A stretch of DNA of 64,000 bases from Cystobacter fuscus DSM 2262. GTDB taxonomy: Bacteria; Myxococcota; Myxococcia; Myxococcales; Myxococcaceae. A program made the position numbers and the translations under genes. Shown in pieces: positions 38,837 through 46,809 of this stretch (the stretch's first letter is position 1; each line of letters starts with the position of its first letter). The stretch spans positions 806,001 through 870,000 of the forward strand of contig NZ_ANAH02000001.1 in NCBI RefSeq assembly GCF_000335475.2. The letters are read 5' to 3'. Under the pieces are notes generated by a model that worked only from the letters and a program-made list of their open reading frames with translations, was not told where the DNA came from and searched no databases.

Positions 38837-39580
38837 ATGACAGCCCCGTCCGCATCCGCTCCCCGCCCCAGCCAGTGGCAGGAGAAACTCGGCGTCGTCC
38901 TCTTCTTCCTCCTCTGCGCGCTGCTCACGCGGCGCGTGGGGCTCGCGATGGGCGCACAGACCTTCTGGGTGCTGGGAGTGAGCGGGGTGCTGGGCTTCGT
39001 CACCTCCGATCTCGTGTCCGGACTGGTGCACTGGCTGTTCGATACGTGGTTCAGCCGGACCACGCCCGTGCTGGGCAAGACCTTCGTCACGCCCTTCCGG
39101 GTGCACCATGAGGATCCGCTCGACATCACCCGGCATGGCTTCATCGCCACCAATGGACACAACTGCCTGGTGAGCGTGCCCGTGCTGGGGCTCGCGCTCC
39201 TGCTGCCCTCGGGGCCGGAAGCGCCGCTGGCCTCGGCCGCGCTCATCTTCGTGCTCACCCTGTGCCTGGGCGTCTTCGGGACCAACCAGTTCCACAAGTG
39301 GGCCCACTCGGCGAGCACCCCCCCCGGAGTGGCCTGGCTGCAGGCCCGGGGCCTCATCCTCGGCCGGGAGCACCACGACGTGCACCACACCGAGCCCTAT
39401 ACCCGGCACTACTGCATCACCACCGGCTGGCTCAACCGGCCCCTGGCGGCCCTGGACTTCTTCCGCCGCCTGGAGCACCTCATCACCGCGCTCACCGGGC
39501 AGCGACCCCGCGAGGAAGCATTGCACGCCGTGAGCACGGAACAGCAGGCGCCCCCCGTGCCCACCCTCGCGACCCCGTGA
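38837..39580 (+). CDS. CarF/TMEM189-like lipid desaturase, probable plasmanylethanolamine desaturase
   Basis: A 247-residue integral membrane di-iron desaturase of the CarF/PEDS1 (Kua) family. Its histidine set is characteristic: H65 in GLVHWLFD, H90-H91 in RVHHEDP, H100, H108, HKWAH (153-157), EHHDVHH (179-184) and H191. Four hydrophobic segments surround these. In Myxococcus xanthus CarF makes the vinyl-ether bond of plasmalogens and is needed for light-induced carotenoid synthesis. This protein could be the orthologue or a paralogue; no carotenoid or regulator gene lies nearby. The ATG at 38837 matches the family N-terminus. Confidence 0.87.
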   Translation: MTAPSASAPRPSQWQEKLGVVLFFLLCALLTRRVGLAMGAQTFWVLGVSGVLGFVTSDLVSGLVHWLFDTWFSRTTPVLGKTFVTPFRVHHEDPLDITRHGFIATNGHNCLVSVPVLGLALLLPSGPEAPLASAALIFVLTLCLGVFGTNQFHKWAHSASTPPGVAWLQARGLILGREHHDVHHTEPYTRHYCITTGWLNRPLAALDFFRRLEHLITALTGQRPREEALHAVSTEQQAPPVPTLATP

Positions 39581-39674
39581 GCCCGGGCCCGAGCCAGGCG
39601 CCCCCCGAACAGCCCCGCTCCTGAAGGCGCGGCGGGCGCCTCCCACGTCCCGCCTGGCTCGTCCGGTGAATGGA

Positions 39675-40337
39675 TTACTGCAGCCGCACCAGCGTCGCGT
39701 ACACCTTCACGTGGATCTCTGACTTCTCGAAGAGACCACCGTTCGCGGTCACCTGCAGGTGCACGGTGTTCTTGTTCGCCGAGAGCGCCAGGGTGCGCTC
39801 CATGTGCCGCTGGTAGTCGATCTGGAGCTTCTTCTGGACCTCGATGTCGGCGGCCTTCGCGGCCAGCTCGAGGGCGACATTCCACTTGTCGCCGATCTCC
39901 TGGACGTTGAAGTTGAACTGCCCGCCCTCCGCCAGCGTGTTGTACGTGTAGCTGCCGCGCCCGTTGCGGTTCTGGAGCACCTCCAACCGGACGCTCTCGA
40001 TGCCCCAGCCGTACTCGGTCGCCTGGTAGACGCAGTCGCGCGTCACGCCGCTGTTGAAGGTCCCCGCGCCCTGCGACACGTAGGTGTCACACGCGACGAT
40101 TTCCTTCGTCGTCCGCAGCTCGCTCGGGTTGGTGAAGCCCGCCTGTGACAGGTAGTTGAGGTAGCGAGCCCGCTGCTCGAGTTCCTCGGGCGTGGGGAAG
40201 GGGAAGGGCCAGGCCAGTTCCTGCTCCGCGGTGGCCGTGCTCGTGGTCACCGCCTCCGGCATTCCCTCTCCACAACCCGTGAGGGCGGCGCAGGTCAGCG
40301 ACATCAGGCCAAGGGTCTTCAGGGTGAGATTGCTCAT
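39675..40337 (-). CDS. Predicted lipoprotein, unknown function
   Basis: A 220-residue protein with a signal peptide and lipobox LTGC (C20 by position in MSNLTLKTLGLMSLTCAALTGC, give or take two). The mature part has no recognised domain. It contains two cysteines (ACDTY and DCVYQ) that could form a disulfide, and appears mostly beta in the second half. The ATG at 40337 was chosen because the signal peptide starts there. A TTGACA-N16-TAGACA promoter lies 65 bp upstream, and an array of phased 8-mers lies further upstream, so this otherwise plain gene seems to be specifically regulated. Confidence 0.75.
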   Translation of the reverse strand: MSNLTLKTLGLMSLTCAALTGCGEGMPEAVTTSTATAEQELAWPFPFPTPEELEQRARYLNYLSQAGFTNPSELRTTKEIVACDTYVSQGAGTFNSGVTRDCVYQATEYGWGIESVRLEVLQNRNGRGSYTYNTLAEGGQFNFNVQEIGDKWNVALELAAKAADIEVQKKLQIDYQRHMERTLALSANKNTVHLQVTANGGLFEKSEIHVKVYATLVRLQ

Positions 40338-40401
40338 GGGTCTCTCTTTGGAAGGGATTGATGGGGAAAGTGATTGAGAGCCGCGAGGACTCGCGGAAAT
40401 A

Positions 40402-40429
40402 TGTCTACCATGCGCGGCCCCAATGTCAA
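40402..40429 (-). promoter_or_regulatory. Sigma-70-like promoter of the lipoprotein gene
   Basis: On the minus strand, a perfect -35 TTGACA (40429-40424) is followed after 16 bp by TAGACA (40407-40402), which has three of six -10 consensus bases including the key TA. This places the start of transcription about 55-60 bp before the ATG at 40337. Confidence 0.45.
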
Positions 40430-40517
40430 TCCATCCAAGGAAAACGAGCAACAGCCAACATCACGTCATTTCACTCTCAAGCCGTGAAGATTTCACCCAA
40501 AACCTGACGTCCGAATC

Positions 40518-40590
40518 ATGACCAGAGCATGACTGGGAAATGACTGCTCATGATTGGAAGATGACTGGAGAATGACTGCATCGTGACTGG
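40518..40590. repeat. Seven direct 8-mers at about 11-bp spacing, candidate regulator array
   Basis: Variants of ATGACTGG begin at 40518, 40529, 40540, 40550, 40561, 40572 and 40583, so successive starts are 11, 11, 10, 11, 11 and 11 bp apart. All copies keep ATGA or GTGA, and most keep CTGG or CTGC; the 3-bp links vary. The spacing is about one helical turn, which would place every copy on the same DNA face. The array sits about 90-160 bp upstream of the lipoprotein -35 box. Read on the minus strand the unit is CCAGTCAT. Confidence 0.7.
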
Positions 40591-40685
40591 AGCGGGATCG
40601 AGGGAGGACCACATCGGCCCATCACCCGGAGCCCGCTCCGCCGCCCGGCGGGCGGGGAGCCAGACATGACTCCGCGGGCGAGGCC

Positions 40686-41843
40686 TCACCCCGGCGTGGA
40701 GGAGCGGGCCTCGAGCTCCCGCGCGAAGTCCATGAGCGCCCGGACGATGTCCTCCCGGGAGTCGGTGAGCAGCAGGTAGCGCGCGTATTCATGCCCCTCG
40801 GCGAGCTGCGCCAGCAGGGGGTAGACGGGCCGGGTGCGGGTCCAGAACTCGCGGCCCAGGAAGATCATCGGGCTGATGACGCCCACGGTGTTGTAGTGGT
40901 TCTGACAAGCGTCCTGGAAGATCTCCTGGACGGTGCCCGCGCTGCCGGGCGAGTAGATGACGCCTCCTCGCGCGATGGTGAGCAGCCCCTCTTCCCGCAC
41001 GCTGTTGGCGAAGTACTTGGCGACGCGCGTGGCGAAGGGGTTGGGGGGCTCATGGCCATAGAGCCAGGTGGGAATGCCCAGGCTGTCGGCCCGGAGGCGA
41101 TCCTCGTCCCGCAGCGGCCAGGTGGCGCGCACCTCGAAGGCCCGGGAGAGCCACTCGCGGTGGGTGTAGGACGGCGCGAGGGCGAGCACCTCGAGCGCGG
41201 CGTCCAACTCCGCGTCGCTCCGTCCGGAGAACCACGCGCCCAGGTGCGTGGCTTCCATGGCGCCCGGACCGCCGCCGCTCACCAGGAAGAAGCCCTGACG
41301 CGCCAGCTCGCGCGCCAGTTCCGCCACCGCGCGGTAGTCGGGCTGTCCCCGGAGCATGGAGTGTCCGCCCATGATGGCCACCACCCGGCGGGGATTGCCC
41401 TCGTGGACGAGCACCTCCTCCAGCGCATCGGTGATGGCCTGATCATGCAGCCGCTGCGCCAGCGCATCCAGCATCGACGTGGGGTGGGCGCCGCCCCCCG
41501 AGTGCCAGTGGGCGTAGATGCGCGCATCCGGCGTGTCCGCGTAGCTCTCCGGGCGCGACGGATCGAAGCCCGCGTACAGTTCCTCCGGGGTGTAGAGCTG
41601 TGGCCGGTAGGGGAAGTAGGGCAGACCCGAGAAGGGCGGGAAGATGATGGCACCCCGCGAGCCCACCGCCGCCAGGGTGTCCTTGTCGAGCAGACAGCCC
41701 AGGAAGACGGTGCCGGTCAGGTCCGCGCTCAACAGCGCGCGACCCTGGCCCGACAGATCCAGCCCCTGGAGGATGACGTTGGAGAGGCCCTTGCCAGCCG
41801 CCAGGTGCTGCTCGAATGCCACGATGCTCTCGATCTCGATCAA
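40686..41843 (-). CDS. LOG-family Rossmann nucleotide-binding protein with N-terminal extension
   Basis: A 385-residue protein. The C-terminal 230 residues are a LOG-like domain: GGHSMLRG, SGGGPGAMEATHLGAW, and SPGSAGTVQE. The last corresponds to the PGGxGTxxE signature of cytokinin-activating phosphoribohydrolases, here with Ser for the second Gly. The N-terminal 130 residues are an extra domain seen in longer bacterial LOG-like proteins, containing a short pentapeptide-like stretch (SNVILQGLDLSGQGRALLSADL, split by turns). Nucleotide-5'-monophosphate hydrolysis is plausible but unproven. The start is TTG, supported by GGAGGT four bases ahead. It follows the EDAGV lipoprotein gene by 58 bp. 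Confidence 0.82.
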   Translation of the reverse strand: MIEIESIVAFEQHLAAGKGLSNVILQGLDLSGQGRALLSADLTGTVFLGCLLDKDTLAAVGSRGAIIFPPFSGLPYFPYRPQLYTPEELYAGFDPSRPESYADTPDARIYAHWHSGGGAHPTSMLDALAQRLHDQAITDALEEVLVHEGNPRRVVAIMGGHSMLRGQPDYRAVAELARELARQGFFLVSGGGPGAMEATHLGAWFSGRSDAELDAALEVLALAPSYTHREWLSRAFEVRATWPLRDEDRLRADSLGIPTWLYGHEPPNPFATRVAKYFANSVREEGLLTIARGGVIYSPGSAGTVQEIFQDACQNHYNTVGVISPMIFLGREFWTRTRPVYPLLAQLAEGHEYARYLLLTDSREDIVRALMDFARELEARSSTPG

Positions 41844-41901
41844 CGGGACCTCCGCGGGGGACGCATGCGCCGGGGAGCATGCCGGAGCGTCCCCTCCCCC
41901 G

Positions 41902-43926
41902 TCACGGACCGATGGGGAGATTGCTCAGGGTGTGGCCGCCGCTCCACTCCCGGTTGAGGGTGATCCACACCCGCTTCGTGACGTCATCGTAGGACGCGAA
42001 GTAGTCCACGTCCGCCCTCAGGGCCACGCCATCCAACGTGAGGCGCGAGAGCGGCGCATACATGTCGCGGATGAGGAAGATGGGGTTGTGCAGCGCGCCG
42101 CCCGCGGCGTTCAGACCCACGGAGAAGCTGCCATCCGTATCCGCCTTGAACTCGTGGACGCCGTAGACGCCGTTGTAGCCGGGCACGGCGTACTTCTCGC
42201 TGTCGGAGCGGGCCACTCCACCCGGCCCATACGCCACCACCTGGCCACGGCTCGCGGACGGCTGCGCCTTGAGCGCGCGTTCCACTTCGGAGATCTGCGC
42301 CTGGACCGTCCCCTCGCTGGGCCGTCCGAGCACCGTGAAGACGGAGTAGCTGTGGTAGGGCAGGCTCGACCACTGCTTCTCATAGCCATAGCCCCAGTAG
42401 GTGGCGCGTCCCACGGCGCCGGACATCAATCCCCAGGCGACACGCTTGCTGGTCGTCGGCTGGTTGAGCTTCATTTCGTATTGGCAGAGCTGGTAGGGCC
42501 AATTCCAGTTGGGCGGCATCACCCACTTGTCGGCCGTATCGCCGTCGATCTGGTTCTCGGAGTCCTTGCCCCAGTTGTTGTTGAGCCAGGTCCCTCCCGT
42601 GTTGTGTTGCAGCCAGGACAGGGTTTGCACGATGCCCATCTCCGCGTCGGCGGTCCGGGAATACGTCGAGGCATAGGGCACCACGTTGGGCGTCTTGTAA
42701 TCCCACCTGCTCGCGGACGTGAAGGGCTCGTCCCGGGTGTAGAACTGATACTTGTCTCCCCACTTCACGCCATCCACCGTGGCCAGGGTGCCATCCCCAT
42801 CCCAGGCGATGTCCCCGTAGGGGGTACGGGAATCCGGCTGGGTGCTCAACCCCTGCGGGAGCGCCGCGCTGCTGTCGAAGGTGATGGCATAGACCGGATG
42901 GTCACGTCCCGTGGCGAAGAACCACTGCACCGTGGCCTTGATGGGAACCCATTTGGGCACCTGCGCGGTGCCGTCGTTGAAGAGCAGGTTCCAGGAGAAC
43001 TCGTGGAGGGCGTGATGCCGGCCCATCAGGGCCTGACGGTACTGGCCCGTGACGTCCGCGGAACGGGCCACCAGGGAGTTGCCGCTCCCGTAGTGGCTCA
43101 CCACGTAGCCCCACCCATTGTATTTCACGGCGCCGCTGCTGGCGCCCGTGCCGGTGGCGACCCGCGCCTTCGCCCCCGAGCCGTAGCGGAACTGCCGCAG
43201 CATGCCGCCGTTGGTTCCACCGGGATCCCTGGCGTCGTTGCGGGTGAGCACCGCCGTCCGCTGCTCGCCCTTGGAATCCAACCACCGGTAGACGTCCGAG
43301 TTGTACCCACCCGGCAGCTCGTTCCCCCAGCTCATGGAAGCCCAGGCCGGCTCGATCACCCCCACCGTCACCGTCGCCGTGGCGCTTCCCCCCTCGCCCA
43401 GGGCCGTCAGCCGATAGGTCGTCGTCGCGAAGGGCCGCACGGAGAGCGAGGAGCCCGTCACGACGCCGAGGTCCGGTTCAATCCGCACCTCCGTCGCGAC
43501 CGCGACCTCCCACTCCAACACCGCGCTCTGCCCCCTCTCGATTTGCGACGGAGTGGCGAGAAAGCGCGTGATCACCGGCGGCGGCGGAGGCGATCCGGCG
43601 TCCACCCCGGTGCCGGCGTCCTCGATGGGCCCCGCGTCCGGGAACACCAGCTCCTCTTCGGAACCGGCATCCTCGACAACGCCCGCGTCCTCGGCGGTAA
43701 CGCCCGCATCCTCGACAACGCCCGCGTCCGCGACAACGCCCGCGTCCGCGACAACGCCCGCGTCCTCGACAACGCCCGCGTCCTCGACAACCCCCGCGTC
43801 CTCGACAACGCCCGCATCCTCGGCCCCGCCCGCGGCTTGCCGCACGGGGTCATCGTTGATGCCGCAACCTGGCGAAAGCACCAGACACAACGTCAACCAC
43901 GCTGCCAGCAGAGTCCAGCGCATCAT
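41902..43926 (-). CDS. Large lipoprotein with Asp-Ala-Gly-Val repeats and Ig-like domain
   Basis: A 674-residue predicted outer-surface lipoprotein. The lipobox is SPGC with C21. Residues 36-110 are a linker of about ten EDAGVV/ADAGVV hexapeptides ending in a polyproline stretch. Residues about 117-185 form an Ig-like domain (TRFLATPSQIERGQSAVLEWEV pattern). The remaining 480 residues, rich in Trp, Tyr, Gly and Asn, form a large domain of unrecognised family with segments like GWGYVVSHYGSGNS and WNWPYQLCQYEMK. The composition suggests a secreted carbohydrate-active or binding domain, but no catalytic motif can be named. ATG at 43926 is supported by GGAG five bases ahead. Confidence 0.78.
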   Translation of the reverse strand: MMRWTLLAAWLTLCLVLSPGCGINDDPVRQAAGGAEDAGVVEDAGVVEDAGVVEDAGVVADAGVVADAGVVEDAGVTAEDAGVVEDAGSEEELVFPDAGPIEDAGTGVDAGSPPPPPVITRFLATPSQIERGQSAVLEWEVAVATEVRIEPDLGVVTGSSLSVRPFATTTYRLTALGEGGSATATVTVGVIEPAWASMSWGNELPGGYNSDVYRWLDSKGEQRTAVLTRNDARDPGGTNGGMLRQFRYGSGAKARVATGTGASSGAVKYNGWGYVVSHYGSGNSLVARSADVTGQYRQALMGRHHALHEFSWNLLFNDGTAQVPKWVPIKATVQWFFATGRDHPVYAITFDSSAALPQGLSTQPDSRTPYGDIAWDGDGTLATVDGVKWGDKYQFYTRDEPFTSASRWDYKTPNVVPYASTYSRTADAEMGIVQTLSWLQHNTGGTWLNNNWGKDSENQIDGDTADKWVMPPNWNWPYQLCQYEMKLNQPTTSKRVAWGLMSGAVGRATYWGYGYEKQWSSLPYHSYSVFTVLGRPSEGTVQAQISEVERALKAQPSASRGQVVAYGPGGVARSDSEKYAVPGYNGVYGVHEFKADTDGSFSVGLNAAGGALHNPIFLIRDMYAPLSRLTLDGVALRADVDYFASYDDVTKRVWITLNREWSGGHTLSNLPIGP
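43671..43830 (-). repeat. 18-bp tandem minisatellite within the lipoprotein gene
   Basis: About eight to nine tandem copies of an 18-bp unit close to CTCGACAACGCCCGCGTC (top strand), with CGCGACAAC and CTCGGCGGTAAC variants, encode the EDAGVV hexapeptide run. The units are in frame, so copy-number changes would alter linker length without a frameshift. Confidence 0.88.
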
Positions 43927-44323
43927 TTGTCTCCAAACTTCTCGGAAGCCGGGGAAGGGAAATTGACAGGGTGTGTCATGTTTCGATGCCGAGGCCAGAC
44001 AGCGGGGCCGCGAGCACGAAGACGCGCTTGTCTTCAACCATTCGAGCTGGAAACTCAAACACGAGGCGCTCGGAGCCTCTCTCGAAGAGCAAGCTGTCCA
44101 GTGGCCCCACAGGGGGTGCGCAGTCAGACTCCGTCAGGATACCGCATTCCGGGGGCTCGTGAATGCCACCCCCTCCGCCCTGGATTCAGTGACGCTGTTC
44201 CTTTGCACGTCATCTTGACCACCGCGCGGGAAACCCAGGGCCTCCCGTGATTCGCTCCTTGACAGCCATTAGATTGGCGAATATCAGGATTTTCCAGATA
44301 AACCCCAAAGCCGCGAACGACCC
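43927..44323. other. Divergent intergenic region
   Basis: No gene is seen in this 397-bp gap between the EDAGV lipoprotein (minus) and the metallopeptidase (plus). The right end is AT-richer and contains the promoter listed at 44259-44287. The rest is featureless by eye. Confidence 0.5.
44259..44287 (+). promoter_or_regulatory. Sigma-70-like promoter of the metallopeptidase gene
   Basis: TTGACA at 44259-44264, a 17-bp spacer, and TATCAG at 44282-44287 (four of six -10 consensus bases) lie in a locally AT-rich patch, with the ATG 36 bp downstream of the -10. The perfect -35 and correct spacing make this one of the better promoter matches in the window. Confidence 0.5.
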
Positions 44324-45544
44324 ATGAAAACTCTCGGACCCGCCCTCGCCATCGCCCTGCCATTGCTCTCTTCCGCGCCGACGTGGGCGCAGACCGCGCC
44401 CGCCACCTGGACGGAGCACTGGTTCGAGCACAACCAGACGGTCTCGCGGGTCTATCAAGACAAGGACGTGGCCGTGTATTTCGACTCGGCCGTGAACCGG
44501 TCGATCACCTGGCCCAACGGCTTCGTCGGCGACGTGTGGAGGTACACCCGGAGGACCTACGGGCAGTTCGGCACGGACGCGCAGCTCTACGCCATCTTCC
44601 ACACGGCCAAGTACAGCGGGGGCCATCCGTCCACGTACTTCGACCCCAGCCATGACAGCCGCAACGTCATCGACGTGGGCTCCTCGTCCACCACCGCCTG
44701 GACGAGCGGGACCGGCAACGACCTGGACATCGTCACCCACGAGGTCGCGCACATCGTGGAAGGAGCCTCCAAGGGCGTCCGTGAATCCCCCGCCTTCGGC
44801 CTGTGGAGGGACAGCAAGTGGGCGGAGATCTTCGTCTATGACGTCTACGTGGGGCTGGGCCGGACCAGTGATGCCAATCGCTGGTACAACCTGATGCTGA
44901 ACACGACGGACGGCTTCCCCCGGAGCAACACCCACTGGTTCAGGGATTGGTTCTATCCCATCTACAAGAATCACGGCGGGGCCACGGTGCTCAACCGCTA
45001 CTTCGCCCTGCTGGCGCAGTACTTCCCGAAGAACGGAAGCAGCTACGCGCGAGGCCTGAACTGGGGCGAGTTCATCCACTTCTGGAGCGGCGCGGCGGGC
45101 GTGAATCTGAAGACCCTGGCCACCTCCGCCTTTGGCTGGCCCGCCGAGTGGGAGACCCAGTTCGTCCAGGCGCAGAGCAGCTTCCCCTTCACCTACGCGT
45201 CCCCGGGGCCCAACGCCACCACCCTGTACCAGGACATCAACCATGGCGGCTACGCGGCGGCGCTGCCCGTGGGCCGCTACAACCTCGCCACCTTGAAGGC
45301 CTGGGGCGTGCGCGACAACGACATCACCTCGCTCAAGGTCGCCAGCGGCTACAAGGTCACCCTCTACGCCGATGACAACTTCACCGGCGCCAGCCTCACC
45401 AAGACGGCGGACGATGCCTCGCTCGTGGATGACAGCTGGAATGACGTGGTGACGTCCATCATCGTGCAAGCCGCGAGCGCGGCGAGCCCCCCGCCGTCCA
45501 TCCAGGCGGAGCCCGACAACAGCACGCTCGATGCGGCGGACTGA
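44324..45544 (+). CDS. Secreted HExxH metallopeptidase with beta/gamma-crystallin domain
   Basis: A 406-residue secreted protein. A signal peptide (about 1-22, ending AWA-like at TWA-Q) is followed by a zinc-peptidase-like domain. HEVAH is at 139-143 (VTHEVAHIVEGAS), and E168 in SKWAEIF, 25 residues on, is a candidate third ligand as in gluzincins. About residues 298-385 are a beta/gamma-crystallin domain with two Greek-key motifs (TLYQDINHGG and TLYADDNFTG, each followed by a D-x-S/T-like Ca site). A Ser/Pro tail ends the protein. Crystallin domains often bind calcium and stabilise secreted enzymes. The substrate is unknown; extracellular proteolysis during predation is plausible. Confidence 0.83.
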   Translation: MKTLGPALAIALPLLSSAPTWAQTAPATWTEHWFEHNQTVSRVYQDKDVAVYFDSAVNRSITWPNGFVGDVWRYTRRTYGQFGTDAQLYAIFHTAKYSGGHPSTYFDPSHDSRNVIDVGSSSTTAWTSGTGNDLDIVTHEVAHIVEGASKGVRESPAFGLWRDSKWAEIFVYDVYVGLGRTSDANRWYNLMLNTTDGFPRSNTHWFRDWFYPIYKNHGGATVLNRYFALLAQYFPKNGSSYARGLNWGEFIHFWSGAAGVNLKTLATSAFGWPAEWETQFVQAQSSFPFTYASPGPNATTLYQDINHGGYAAALPVGRYNLATLKAWGVRDNDITSLKVASGYKVTLYADDNFTGASLTKTADDASLVDDSWNDVVTSIIVQAASAASPPPSIQAEPDNSTLDAAD

Positions 45545-45640
45545 CTCAGGCCCCAGCCGCACGACGGGTTGCCGCCGCGGTGCGAGTCGCTATCGCACGG
45601 GCTGGACCCCGAGGGGGGAGCCCGCGCTCCCCTCCGGAGG

Positions 45641-46180
45641 CTAACCGAGGCGCAGCCGTACCCGCTGGGAGTGCTCGACCAGACCGTTGTTGTCCAGCCG
45701 ATCCGCCGCCCACGACACCGCCGCCGGCCACGAGGCCAGGATGGAGTACGGCACGACGGAAGGCTTGATGCGGTGGACGATGACCCTCGCCATCAGCGCC
45801 AAGGTCGGAGAGTTGATGAGCGCCACGATGCCCATCGACCACTGGCGCATCGGGCCTGTCTGCTGACGCAGGAACAGCCACTGCTGCTCGCGCTGCTCGA
45901 AGGTGAAGGATTGGAGCTGGCGGATGTCCACCAGGGAGACGAACCGCTCTCCCCGCCGCAGATAGGACCGGATGCGCGCGAACAGCTCATCCTGCTGCTC
46001 GTTCGTGATCACCCGCGGGAACGTCACCCGCAGCAGGGGCCAGAGCGAGTCATCCACGAGGATGGAAGTTGGCGAGCCCATGCGCGGGAGGTGATACCCG
46101 CCAGCCATGGTCCCCGGAGGCGGCTGCTCGACGCCAGCGACGCTCCGTTCCATGGCACCAGGGGGGGGACGGTAGTGCAT
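45641..46180 (-). CDS. Hypothetical cytoplasmic protein, STAS/SpoIIAA-like pattern
   Basis: A protein of about 179 residues with no certain family. After a Pro-rich N-terminus, residues from about 40 onward (SILVDDSLWPLLRVTFPRVI, then RGERFVSLVDIRQL, then LINSPTLALMARVIVHRIKPS) alternate strands and helices in a way that recalls small single-domain STAS/SpoIIAA-like proteins common in myxobacteria. There is no signal peptide or membrane helix. The start is uncertain: ATGs at 46195, 46180, 46153, 46108 and 46081 are all in frame and none has a strong ribosome binding site. It converges with the metallopeptidase gene. Confidence 0.6.
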   Translation of the reverse strand: MHYRPPPGAMERSVAGVEQPPPGTMAGGYHLPRMGSPTSILVDDSLWPLLRVTFPRVITNEQQDELFARIRSYLRRGERFVSLVDIRQLQSFTFEQREQQWLFLRQQTGPMRQWSMGIVALINSPTLALMARVIVHRIKPSVVPYSILASWPAAVSWAADRLDNNGLVEHSQRVRLRLG

Positions 46181-46217
46181 GACGCACCGTACCATGACGC
46201 GGGGTCGTGTGAGCGCC

Positions 46218-46721
46218 TCACCCTCCGGCGGGGGGCTCGAAGCGCCGCGGACCCCCGTGGAAGTGCTCATCCAGGAAGGCCTCGGCCCGCTCCCGGGCGG
46301 CGTTCGTGCTGGACGAGGACCCGTCCACGCCCCCCCAGGAGGCGAAGCGCGCGCGCTCCAGCACCGACGAGAACCGGTCCGGTTCGGGCTCCAGCCCCCG
46401 CTCCACTTCCGCGAGCAGGGCGTGCGCCCGCTCCACCACCGCGAGCGCCTCCTCGAGGGAGACCGTCTGGCGGGTCAGCGCGCCGAGCAACCGGCAGCCA
46501 TAGCGGCGGCAGCCTTCCGGGCGGGCTCCGTAGACGGAACACTGGCGCGCGTGGAGGGCCGGACAGCATTGGCGAAGGGCGGGCGCGCCCCCCGCGAGCC
46601 GGACCACCTCGAGCCCGTGGCGCCGGGCCGCGTCGACCTCGGCGTGCTCGAGGGGCACGTGGCTGAAGAGGTTGCCGTCGCAGCACAGGCCACAGCGACG
46701 GCACAGGTCGGACGAGGACAT
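46218..46721 (-). CDS. YkgJ-family cysteine-cluster protein
   Basis: A 167-residue protein with the N-terminal cluster CRRCGLCC (about residues 7-14) and further cysteines in QCCPAL, QCSVY and CRRYGCRL, the spacing of YkgJ-type predicted metal or Fe-S proteins. It is longer than the member at 13943 because of a helical C-terminal extension ending in Gly/Pro. GGAGG sits five bases before the ATG. It follows the porin gene on the same strand, but a strong inverted repeat lies between them, so it may be a separate unit. Confidence 0.82.
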   Translation of the reverse strand: MSSSDLCRRCGLCCDGNLFSHVPLEHAEVDAARRHGLEVVRLAGGAPALRQCCPALHARQCSVYGARPEGCRRYGCRLLGALTRQTVSLEEALAVVERAHALLAEVERGLEPEPDRFSSVLERARFASWGGVDGSSSSTNAARERAEAFLDEHFHGGPRRFEPPAGG

Positions 46722-46752
46722 GGGGCCTCCAGGCGTCGCGCCGCGGCGGGCA

Positions 46753-46800
46753 TGCGCGTGCAGCGCATCTTGCGACGATTCCGGGGCCCCTGCACGCGCA
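46753..46800 (-). terminator. Inverted repeat after the porin gene
   Basis: Perfect 11-base arms TGCGCGTGCAG (46753-46763) and CTGCACGCGCA (46790-46800) flank a 26-base loop that itself contains the palindrome GGGGCCCC. It begins 10 bp after the porin stop. There is no U-tract, so a Rho-assisted or attenuating hairpin is more likely than a classical terminator. Confidence 0.5.
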
Positions 46801-46809
46801 CCGCCCGGG

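Larger units (their letters stand above)
40338..40685. other. Intergenic region upstream of the lipoprotein gene
   Basis: No gene is present in these 348 bp. The region is less GC-rich than its surroundings and is divided into a sigma-70-like promoter (40402-40429), a plain stretch, and a periodic repeat array (40518-40590). Both are listed separately. The LOG-family gene ends at its right edge on the same strand. Confidence 0.6.

Noticed and set aside
39585-39650. Hairpin between the CarF-like gene and the lipoprotein gene
   Set aside because: Only six-base GGCGCC arms with a long spacer in GC-rich DNA; not distinguishable from background.
40518-40590. Possible CRISPR or origin iteron array
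   Set aside because: Eight-base units with 3-bp links are far too short for CRISPR, and there is no replication gene nearby to support iterons; a regulator array fits better.
43671-43830. Possible CRISPR-like repeat array
   Set aside because: The units are 18 bp and contiguous with no spacers, lie in frame inside a lipoprotein gene, and no cas gene is near.
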